Below, piece by piece: positions 18,531-25,815 of a stretch of DNA of 64,000 nucleotides (its first letter is position 1; each line of letters starts with the position of its first letter). The position numbers and the translations under genes are program-made. This stretch comes from Clostridium sp. CF012. Its GTDB lineage: Bacteria > Bacillota > Clostridia > Clostridiales > Clostridiaceae. The notes beneath the pieces were generated by a model. It did no database searches. It saw only the letters and a list, made by a program, of their open reading frames with translations, and was not told the DNA's origin. The stretch covers positions 1 to 64,000 of the forward strand of contig NZ_JAHLEF010000017.1 of assembly GCF_018861755.1 (NCBI RefSeq). The letters are read 5' to 3'.

Positions 18531-20141
18531 TTGAATATCAAGAACGTACTAAAAATACAATCGCTTGATGGTGCGAAGTTAATAGCAGGGAAAAAAGGAA
18601 TTTTAAATGAAATAAAAGGGGTCAACATACTTGAGGCCATTGACATAGAAAATTGGGGACAATCGGGGCAGGTAATACTAACTAGTTTTTTCGCCCTACA
18701 AAATTTGAGTAATATTGAATTAGACGTTTTTTTTGAAAAGCTCCATAGCATAGGTATTTGTGCGATCATAATTAAAATTGAAAGACTAGTTTACCTTATA
18801 CCAAATAAAATAATAGAACTTTGTGACAAACATATAATTCCTCTAATCCAAATTGGCAATAGCATAAAATACGAATCCATAATTCTGGATATATTGGGGC
18901 CAATAATAGATAAAAATGTGCACCTATTAAATAAGTATTACGAAGTACATTGCGATCTAACTAGCCTAGCACTGAAAATGCCATCAATGGATGAGATATT
19001 AAATGAATTTAAAAAAATGATACAGCGTGATGTTAGCCTTATTAATTCTGTAAAGGGAACTGAAATTACTACGAATCCTGAACTTTGCCATGTAACAATA
19101 ATGAATAAGGGTGAAATTCCAAATGAAAGATACATGAATTTCAAATATGAGCGAATGGAGGTAGTCTATACTGACACAGATCCAAAGACAGTTGGCACAC
19201 AAATTAGAGTTCTCATACCATTTCTAGGATTTGATGACTACTCGCTAGTCATTCACGAACTACAAAATCAAATTGGTTTTGAAGATTTCATGGTGATAGA
19301 AAATGCAGTGAAATTTATACAAATGGAACTATTAAAAAAATATGTGGCATCGCAAAATCTATCCCTTCAAAAAAATAACATCATAAGCGATTTGCTAAAT
19401 GACAAACTCTATGAGAAAAAGAATATTGATGAGGTGCTAGAATCACTTAGGATTAACAGCCACAAGCACTATCAAATTATTCTCATAAAGCTATATCAGC
19501 GTGACGACAATAAACCCTTAGACAAGAACCTAATGCTTCCCATTCTAAGACAGATTAAAAACAAATTTGTTTTAAGTCTCAAAGATATAGCTTTTTTGGA
19601 AAAATCGGATAGAATAGTGTTCATACTTAATTTTGAAGATTTTCAAAATGGATTTAATTTGGGTTCTATTGAAAAATCAATGAACTCACTTAATGAAAAT
19701 AATCTATTTGAACAATTCTATTACTACGTGAGCATCAGCTCAATAGTAGAAAAATTTGACATTCCAAAGGCGAATAAAGAAGTTTTAGACACTCAGAAGG
19801 TGCTAAGGTTATTCCACCATTCGAATAAGCTATTGCATTATGAAGAGCTTGGAATCTACAAATTATTCTTAGAGTCAAACCATCTAGATAAACTCGAAAA
19901 ATTTATATCCCCTAGAATAAATAGATTTAGACTAGACTATCCACAGTTATTTCAGACCCTAGAAATATTTCTAGACACAAACCAAAGCTACACCCTCACC
20001 TCAGAAAAGCTATTTCTGCACCCGAAGACAGTGAGATACAGAATTGACAAGATAAAAGATGTTCTAGGCATAGAATTTACAAACCCAGAGGAAATACTGC
20101 AAATCCAAGTAGCCTCAAGACTTTTTAAACTAATGGAATAG
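18531..20141 (+). CDS. PucR/CdaR-family transcriptional regulator
   Basis: A 536-residue regulator. The N-terminal 120 residues match the PucR ligand domain (IENWGQSGQVILTS, AIIIKIER), the middle is a GGDEF-like/unknown sensory stretch, and the C-terminal 70 residues are the PucR helix-turn-helix (LDTNQSYTLTSEKLFLHPKTVRYRIDKI region). In Bacillus PucR controls purine catabolism and in E. coli the related CdaR controls organic acid use. It starts at TTG after GGGGTGG and is divergent from the AllF-AllG operon, so it is probably that operon's ligand-responsive regulator. The downstream hydrolase starts 11 bp after its stop. Confidence 0.88.
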   Translation: MNIKNVLKIQSLDGAKLIAGKKGILNEIKGVNILEAIDIENWGQSGQVILTSFFALQNLSNIELDVFFEKLHSIGICAIIIKIERLVYLIPNKIIELCDKHIIPLIQIGNSIKYESIILDILGPIIDKNVHLLNKYYEVHCDLTSLALKMPSMDEILNEFKKMIQRDVSLINSVKGTEITTNPELCHVTIMNKGEIPNERYMNFKYERMEVVYTDTDPKTVGTQIRVLIPFLGFDDYSLVIHELQNQIGFEDFMVIENAVKFIQMELLKKYVASQNLSLQKNNIISDLLNDKLYEKKNIDEVLESLRINSHKHYQIILIKLYQRDDNKPLDKNLMLPILRQIKNKFVLSLKDIAFLEKSDRIVFILNFEDFQNGFNLGSIEKSMNSLNENNLFEQFYYYVSISSIVEKFDIPKANKEVLDTQKVLRLFHHSNKLLHYEELGIYKLFLESNHLDKLEKFISPRINRFRLDYPQLFQTLEIFLDTNQSYTLTSEKLFLHPKTVRYRIDKIKDVLGIEFTNPEEILQIQVASRLFKLME

Positions 20142-20152
20142 GAGGGAAATAA

Positions 20153-21013
20153 GTGAATAATCCAGAAATTTTCAGCTTTGTTACAGAAGAAAATATTGAG
20201 CTAACTTTGAATTTATATAGGGCTCAGAAATATAGAAGAAATATAACGATAATTTATTTCCATGGTGGAGGGCTACTTTATGGAGTGAGAGATGACTTAC
20301 CACAAATTTATATAGATAAATTTTTAAATTCAGGATATGATCTTTTGGCACTAGATTATCCACTAGCGCCAGAATCAAAAATAGATATAATTTTAAAGTC
20401 ATCTTACGAAGAAATTTTATACTATTTGAAAAATCACGAGGTGGTATTTGAATTAACTAATAAAAAATACGTACTATTTGGAAGGTCATCAGGCGCTTAC
20501 CTCTGTTTTATGATGTGCGACATGTTGATCGAAAATGATGACTTAATGCCAATGGCAATCATAAGCCTCTATGGATATGCAAGACTTGATGAAGACCAAT
20601 TCAACACTCCAAGTAAATTTTATAACAAGCTACCCAAATTAAGCAGTAAAAGTCTTGAAAAATTTATCTCGGATACCCCTGTGACATACTGCCCAATTAA
20701 TTTGAGATTTTCGCTCTATATAAAGGCAAGACAGGAAGGAACATGGGTTAAAGATATCTGCAAAGAAGAAAACCCAACAAAATACTCTTTGGATTACGAA
20801 AAGCTAAAAAGTTTTCCACCAACAATATTAACAGCATCAACCCTAGACCCGGATGTGCCATATAGAATCTCAAAGACACTACGTAATTTAATCCCAAACT
20901 CCCACCTTATAACAATCTATGGAGAAGTCCACGACTTCGATAGAGATATAAACAACGATTCAGGAATATTGACGTATGAAGAAATAATAAAATGGCTGGA
21001 AGATATAATCTAA
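20153..21013 (+). CDS. Alpha/beta hydrolase
   Basis: A 286-residue alpha/beta-hydrolase fold enzyme of the HSL/BD-FAE-like type. It has an oxyanion motif YFHGGGLLYG, nucleophile serine in GRSSGAY (about residue 108), an acidic residue in STLDPDVPY and a catalytic His in EVHDFD. GTG start after AGGAGGG, 11 bp behind the PucR-type regulator, so co-transcribed. No signal peptide. It may cleave an ester or amide connected with the operon's substrate, for example a formamide or kynurenine-type bond; that is inference only. Confidence 0.8.
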   Translation: MNNPEIFSFVTEENIELTLNLYRAQKYRRNITIIYFHGGGLLYGVRDDLPQIYIDKFLNSGYDLLALDYPLAPESKIDIILKSSYEEILYYLKNHEVVFELTNKKYVLFGRSSGAYLCFMMCDMLIENDDLMPMAIISLYGYARLDEDQFNTPSKFYNKLPKLSSKSLEKFISDTPVTYCPINLRFSLYIKARQEGTWVKDICKEENPTKYSLDYEKLKSFPPTILTASTLDPDVPYRISKTLRNLIPNSHLITIYGEVHDFDRDINNDSGILTYEEIIKWLEDII

Positions 21014-21096
21014 ATATTTTAAATAAAAACTCCTATCTAATAATATCTAATTTGCTGTGATTCATGGTATATTACTTAATAGCATTTACTCCCTTG

Positions 21097-22467
21097 CTAC
21101 AGTTCCTGTACCATATCACCTGTTCTCTGAAAATACTCTTCTATGCTTTCAAAGCAAGTATTTACCATGAATTCTATCTCCTCTTCATTAATAATATATG
21201 GAGGAATAAAATAGAGTACATTTCCTATAGGTCTAAGTACTAAACCTTTTTTTAGAGCAATCTTGTAAATCTCATAACCTACTCTCATATGCCAAGGATA
21301 ACTTTCCTTTGTCTCCCTATCTTTTACTATTTCCATAGCTGTTATCATACCTATACTTCTTACTTCCCCTACATGTTTTAACCCTTCTGCATTTTCTAAT
21401 GTAAGTTTTCTTATAAGCTGACCTTTTCCTGTATTGTTTTTTATAATATTATCTTCTTCAAATATTTTAAGATTTTCTAAAGCAATGGCACAGGCCATAG
21501 CATTACCCGAATAAGTGTGACTATGTATAAATGCTTTACGATCTCTATAATCACCATAGAAACAGTCATAAATTTCATCTGTAGTCATAACTACTGACAT
21601 AGGCATATACCCAGCAGAAATCCCTTTTGAAAGGCACATAAAGTCTGGGCTTATTTGAGCATGATTACAAGCAAACATCTCTCCAGTTCTACCAAATCCC
21701 ATTGCAATCTCATCTGCAATAAGGTGTACATCATACTTATCACAAATTTCCCGAAGCTTCTCTAAATAAATCGGTGAATAAATCTTCATACCTGCTGCAC
21801 CTTGAACCATAGGTTCAACTATTACTGCACTTATATCTTCATGATTTTCGATTAAACACTTTTTCATATTCTCGAAGCACTCTGCATTACAATTTTCCCT
21901 ATTTAAACCGTATTTACACCTATAGCAATCTGGTCCTTCTACTCTGAAAGTATCTAGAAGGAGAGGCTTGTATACAATATTGAACTCATCTATATCACAA
22001 ACAGACAAGGCACCTAAAGTTTCTCCATGATATGCATCGCTTAGTGCTACGAACCTTTTCTTTTTAATATTTCCTTTTTGCATGTTATAATGAAAACTCA
22101 TCTTTAAAGCTATTTCTACTGCTGAGGATCCATTATCAGAAAAAAACACTTTTGTAAGCTTTTCTGGTGTTATATTTACAAGCTTCTCCGCAAGCTCTAT
22201 AGCTGGTTTATTGGAGAAATTTGCAAATATTACGTGTTCAATGCTGTCAATCTGCTTTTTTATAGCCTCATTAATTCTCTTATTGCTATGTCCAAGAGTA
22301 TTCGTCCACCAAGATGATATACAGTCTAAATATCTATTACCATCAATATCATAAAGCCAAACCCCTTCACCTTTTTCAATGACTATTGGATTAAGCTCCT
22401 CATAGTCCTTCATTTGCGAACAAGGGTGCCATATATATTTCAAATCTTTTTCTACATAACTATTCAT
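21097..22467 (-). CDS. bioA: Adenosylmethionine-8-amino-7-oxononanoate aminotransferase
   Basis: A 456-residue class-III PLP aminotransferase that makes 7,8-diaminopelargonate from KAPA, the step before BioD. It has the N-terminal WHPCSQMKDYE, the BioA signature CISSWWTNTLGHSN, SDAYHGETLGALS, DEIAMGFGRTG and PLP lysine in SKGISAGYMP. An insertion near the middle carries four Cys (CYRCKYGLNRENCNAEC), which looks metal-binding and is an unusual detail. It is the third gene of the biotin operon, 21 bp after bioD. No bioF (KAPA synthase) is in the window, so KAPA must come from elsewhere. Confidence 0.93.
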   Translation of the reverse strand: MNSYVEKDLKYIWHPCSQMKDYEELNPIVIEKGEGVWLYDIDGNRYLDCISSWWTNTLGHSNKRINEAIKKQIDSIEHVIFANFSNKPAIELAEKLVNITPEKLTKVFFSDNGSSAVEIALKMSFHYNMQKGNIKKKRFVALSDAYHGETLGALSVCDIDEFNIVYKPLLLDTFRVEGPDCYRCKYGLNRENCNAECFENMKKCLIENHEDISAVIVEPMVQGAAGMKIYSPIYLEKLREICDKYDVHLIADEIAMGFGRTGEMFACNHAQISPDFMCLSKGISAGYMPMSVVMTTDEIYDCFYGDYRDRKAFIHSHTYSGNAMACAIALENLKIFEEDNIIKNNTGKGQLIRKLTLENAEGLKHVGEVRSIGMITAMEIVKDRETKESYPWHMRVGYEIYKIALKKGLVLRPIGNVLYFIPPYIINEEEIEFMVNTCFESIEEYFQRTGDMVQEL

Positions 22468-22488
22468 ACAAATACCTCAACTTTCACT

Positions 22489-23214
22489 TTATAATTGATT
22501 CATACATTTCTCAATAGTCTTAATACTAAATGCCCTTTCTGCATGTGTTCTTATAGCTTGTACCATGTTGTCTTTTAAGTTTTCAATGTACTTAAGCTTG
22601 CCTATAACAGGCACTTTAGTAAGCTTTTCTATCATTTTAATATTGTCATTGCAGAGAAAATTTTCTGTATAATTGTTTATTATTATTCCTTTGATATTAA
22701 TCCCTAGGGATTCTATATATTTCACAGTCAATACTGTATGATTAATTGTTCCTAGACCCGCTCTTGCCACAATAACAACACTCATATTTAAATCCACAAT
22801 AAGATTCTCAAGGGTATATAATCCTCTTTCATCATCTATCAATGGACATATTATGCCTCCACTACCCTCTGCAATTATATAATCATATTTTCCCTTTAAA
22901 TAATCATATTTTTCTCTTATTACATCTAGATCAATAGGCTTATTCTCAAGTTTTGCTGCAAGATGAGGGGATACTTGTGCCTTATAAACATAGGGTGTTA
23001 TATTCTCATAAGCTTCTTCCAAATTACTCACTTCACAAGAAAGCTTCGCATCACCAGGAATAAGCTCATTTCCTACTTCAAAGGCCCCACTCAATGCCGC
23101 CTTAAAATAGGTAGCATTATAGCCATTACTCCTCATCACATGCATAATCCCTGCAGTTACAACAGTTTTACCCACATCAGTATCTGTTCCAACTATAAAT
23201 ACTCCCTTAGCCAT
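22489..23214 (-). CDS. bioD: Dethiobiotin synthetase
   Basis: A 241-residue P-loop enzyme that carboxylates 7,8-diaminopelargonate to dethiobiotin using ATP and CO2. It has the Walker A-like [11 protein letters not shown] at residues 8-18, KAALSGAF, and [11 protein letters not shown]. The length is normal. It overlaps the end of bioB by 8 bp and precedes bioA by 21 bp, so the three are translated from one message under the BirA operator upstream. Confidence 0.95.
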   Translation of the reverse strand: MAKGVFIVGTDTDVGKTVVTAGIMHVMRSNGYNATYFKAALSGAFEVGNELIPGDAKLSCEVSNLEEAYENITPYVYKAQVSPHLAAKLENKPIDLDVIREKYDYLKGKYDYIIAEGSGGIICPLIDDERGLYTLENLIVDLNMSVVIVARAGLGTINHTVLTVKYIESLGINIKGIIINNYTENFLCNDNIKMIEKLTKVPVIGKLKYIENLKDNMVQAIRTHAERAFSIKTIEKCMNQL

Positions 23215-24190
23215 TTTTTCTAACCTCCAGTTTTAGCTCACTTACCATTTTCATATCATCACATATTTTATTACCTGATGTTGTTAGGTAGTTTCCTGTG
23301 ATTGTAGCATTGGCTCCTGCATTAAAGCAATTTTTACCAAACTCATCGATTTTATTTCTTCCTCCAGCAAGTCTTATAAGAGCTTCAGGGTTCACCAATC
23401 TGAAGATGGCAATGGTCTTTAGTATTTCATCCTGGCTTAAGCTTTCTACATTTTCTAGTGGTGTTCCCTTGATTGGATTCAATACATTAATAGGAATAGA
23501 TTTAACACCTAAATCCCTTAACTGAAAAGCTAGATTAATTCTATCCCGAAGACTTTCCCCAAGACCAATAATTCCTCCACAGCAAACAAGCATTCCAGCT
23601 CTCGATGCTGCATTTATAGTATCTATTCTTTCATCGTAGCTGTGAGTTGTACATATCTTATCATAGTACTCTCTGCTAGTTTCTAGGTTATGGTGATACA
23701 TTGTTATGCCATTCTCTCTTAGCTTAACCAATTCCTCATATCTCAGTATCCCGAGTGAAGCGCATAAATCAATTTTTGTTTCCCTATTTAGCTCTTCGTA
23801 TATATCTAAAATCTTTTCAAAATCACGACCAGTAGTTCCTCTGCCACTTGTCACTAAGGAAAATCTATTTACTCCCTCATTTTGATTTTCCCTTGCGAGC
23901 TTTAAAGCATCTTCCTTTGAAACTAATCCATACACTTCTACATCGGTTTTATAATGAGCAGATTGCGCGCAGAATTTGCAGTCCTCAGTACAGCTTCCTG
24001 ATTTTGCATTCATTATGGTGCAAAGATCTACTTCCCTGCCACAAAAACACTCTCGCACTTTATTAGCACTATTACACAATAGTACTATATCCTCTTTTTC
24101 TTCAATGTCCGCTAATTTCATCGCCTCTTCAAAGCTTATACCTTGACCTGCTAAAACCTTTTCCTCTATACTCTTAATATACTCTCTCAT
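23207..24190 (-). CDS. bioB: Biotin synthase
   Basis: A 327-residue radical SAM enzyme that inserts sulfur into dethiobiotin. The [4Fe-4S] motif is Cys67-x3-Cys71-x2-Cys74 ([17 protein letters not shown]). Other BioB motifs present are [29 protein letters not shown] and the C-terminal NYLTTSG. It is the first enzyme gene of the biotin operon, 25 bp after a 32-codon ORF that starts after a strong ribosome binding site. Expression is expected to fall when biotinyl-AMP-bound BirA occupies the upstream operator. Confidence 0.95.
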   Translation of the reverse strand: MREYIKSIEEKVLAGQGISFEEAMKLADIEEKEDIVLLCNSANKVRECFCGREVDLCTIMNAKSGSCTEDCKFCAQSAHYKTDVEVYGLVSKEDALKLARENQNEGVNRFSLVTSGRGTTGRDFEKILDIYEELNRETKIDLCASLGILRYEELVKLRENGITMYHHNLETSREYYDKICTTHSYDERIDTINAASRAGMLVCCGGIIGLGESLRDRINLAFQLRDLGVKSIPINVLNPIKGTPLENVESLSQDEILKTIAIFRLVNPEALIRLAGGRNKIDEFGKNCFNAGANATITGNYLTTSGNKICDDMKMVSELKLEVRKNG

Positions 24191-24215
24191 GTCGTACTCC
24201 TCTCTTTTTGTTTTC

Positions 24216-24314
24216 TTAAGCTATATATCCGCTTTTTCTTAATACTGGTAATAGTTTCGTAGAAATATATGCTGCAAACATAGCTACTAAAATTAGATTT
24301 CTTGTGTTTTTCAT
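24216..24314 (-). CDS. 32-residue ORF leading the biotin operon
   Basis: ATG with a good box (GGAGGAG, five bases upstream) followed by 32 codons and TAA. It starts Met-Lys-Asn-Thr-Arg and contains one hydrophobic segment ([11 protein letters not shown]), like the N-terminus of an ECF-type S component such as BioY, but then ends after RKSGYIA. It lies directly behind the BirA-controlled promoter and before bioB. It could be a leader peptide, a small membrane protein or the remnant of a truncated transporter gene; I cannot decide. Confidence 0.45.
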   Translation of the reverse strand: MKNTRNLILVAMFAAYISTKLLPVLRKSGYIA

Positions 24315-24348
24315 AATTACTCCTCCTTAATACCAATGATACATACTA

Positions 24349-24377
24349 ATAATAATTGAATAACACCCAATTGTAAA
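24349..24377 (-). promoter_or_regulatory. Promoter of the biotin operon
   Basis: On the minus strand TTTACA (24377-24372), a 17-bp spacer and TATTAT (24354-24349) form a sigma-A type promoter. The -35 hexamer lies within the downstream half of the BirA inverted repeat, so repressor binding would block RNA polymerase. Confidence 0.75.
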
Positions 24378-24403
24378 CCATTTATTATTTTTAGGTTTAC
24401 AAT
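24370..24403. promoter_or_regulatory. BirA (biotin repressor) operator
   Basis: ATTGTAAACC, 14 bp, then GGTTTACAAT: a perfect 10-bp inverted repeat matching the known BirA consensus TTGTAAACC-N14/15-GGTTTACAA. It sits upstream of the 32-codon ORF and bioB and overlaps the promoter. Confidence 0.93.
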
Positions 24404-24462
24404 CAAAGTCTATTTCATATTTTTACCCTTCTTATATATCATATCCTTGATATTTTTCTTGT

Positions 24463-24609
24463 AGAATAGTTTTAAATCTTATATCAAATGCGATAAAATT
24501 TTCAGAAATCGGCGATGAAATATTAGCAGCTATTAAGAATAAATTTGAATTTATTGAAATATCAGTTGAAGATAATGGTATACGAGCAGAACTTTCAGAT
24601 ATTTATTAA
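24463..24609 (+). pseudogene. Histidine kinase ATPase-domain fragment
   Basis: A 48-codon open frame ending in TAA reads RIVLNLISNAIKFSE at its start and EISVEDNGI later: the N box and G1 box of a sensor kinase HATPase domain. There is no start codon, no HisKA part and no G2 box, so this is a remnant of a lost kinase gene on the plus strand, isolated between the biotin operon and the DUF3231 gene. Confidence 0.7.
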
Positions 24610-24712
24610 CGTTTTTTTTATTAATACAAGTTCGACGTATCACTTTATCTTAGGACAATAATTATGACAGTGCTTTCTTGAATATGTTTTAAACTATCAG
24701 TATAAACTCAAT

Positions 24713-24752
24713 ACAAAAAAGGCTAAAGCCATTGATTTTCAATGACTTTAGC
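24713..24752 (-). terminator. Rho-independent terminator
   Basis: Stem GCTAAAG...CTTTAGC with an inner CATTGA/TCAATG and a short loop, followed on the minus strand by six T. It begins immediately after the stop of the DUF3231-like gene. Confidence 0.85.
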
Positions 24753-25745
24753 TTATGACACTGGCTCCCCATAAATTGGGACTACTCTTGTCCAACCCTT
24801 CATTTTTCCATACTTTAGATATTTATCGTAATACGCCAGCTCATCATTAAGGAGTCCGCTCCATAACTTACGCAATGAGTCGTTCCTAATGGTCTCAATG
24901 ATTGCCCGGACATGACTATCTAATGAAGCTAATTCCCAGCTTAAGATAATCCGGTACATAAACTTATCCGTGATTGTTTCAGGATCAATGGGAGACGTTA
25001 CTGGTTGTGACGGCCTGTTAGGCAGCGGTACATTAAGCTTTATTGCTAACTCCTCAAGCTTTTTAACCTGCTTGTTATATACATACACTCCATGTTGAAG
25101 TATCGCCTTAAACTCAGTATCATGAGCGAAACTAGAAAGTATACCTATGAGTTCAATTTGTTCATATCTCATAGTAATATGATCCCAAATATGAAACGCT
25201 TCTGAAGTGGAAAGTTGTTCTTCTAACTGAGCAATAGAAGTCTTGTAAACAGGATATGTCTCTTCCCAGCCTTTCAATTTACCAAACTTATAAAGGGTAT
25301 CAAAATCCTCAAAATGAATTATTAAATCTTGAATGATAATATTTCTTAAATTATCATTAGTACTGGTTGAACGAACAGCATGAATAAGAGACATCAGCTC
25401 CGCTATGAGGTCATGGTATATCTTTTTATAGATATAATCATCCGTTATATCATTAACACGGGTTGCAAACTTGACATCCACCGGAGGTCTGTTTGGCATT
25501 TTGATACGAAATTCTTCGCCTAATTTCTCTAAGTTATCTATTTGCTTTTCAAAATGCTTCTGAAATTTATCTAGGATAATTTCCCAATCTATGTCATGAA
25601 CAAAGTTCTTAAATAACTGAATGGTTTGAGTACTAACATATCTCGCTCTTAGAAGACTATATATATTAAATGCTTCCTGGATATCTAGATTGTCATCTCT
25701 CTTCGTAACTTTTTTTATTAATGAAATTATATCCAATATTTTCAC
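24753..25745 (-). CDS. DUF3231-like protein with two tandem helical domains
   Basis: A 330-residue soluble, mostly helical protein made of two related halves (about 5-165 and 170-325). Both halves end in a matching phrase, YKFGKLKGWEETYPVY and YLKYGKMKGWTRVVPIYG, and both contain a proline-rich loop PNRP. This fits the DUF3231 family of Bacilli and Clostridia, thought to have ferritin-like folds. I see no clear paired EXXH iron motif. A single gene with its own terminator. Function unknown; similar proteins are discussed in connection with spores, which is weak inference here. Confidence 0.65.
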   Translation of the reverse strand: MKILDIISLIKKVTKRDDNLDIQEAFNIYSLLRARYVSTQTIQLFKNFVHDIDWEIILDKFQKHFEKQIDNLEKLGEEFRIKMPNRPPVDVKFATRVNDITDDYIYKKIYHDLIAELMSLIHAVRSTSTNDNLRNIIIQDLIIHFEDFDTLYKFGKLKGWEETYPVYKTSIAQLEEQLSTSEAFHIWDHITMRYEQIELIGILSSFAHDTEFKAILQHGVYVYNKQVKKLEELAIKLNVPLPNRPSQPVTSPIDPETITDKFMYRIILSWELASLDSHVRAIIETIRNDSLRKLWSGLLNDELAYYDKYLKYGKMKGWTRVVPIYGEPVS

Positions 25746-25815
25746 CCCTCAATTGTAAATATTGTTATTAGTATGTGTAGAATACCTTTTACATATACCT
25801 TGAGGGATGAAATAC

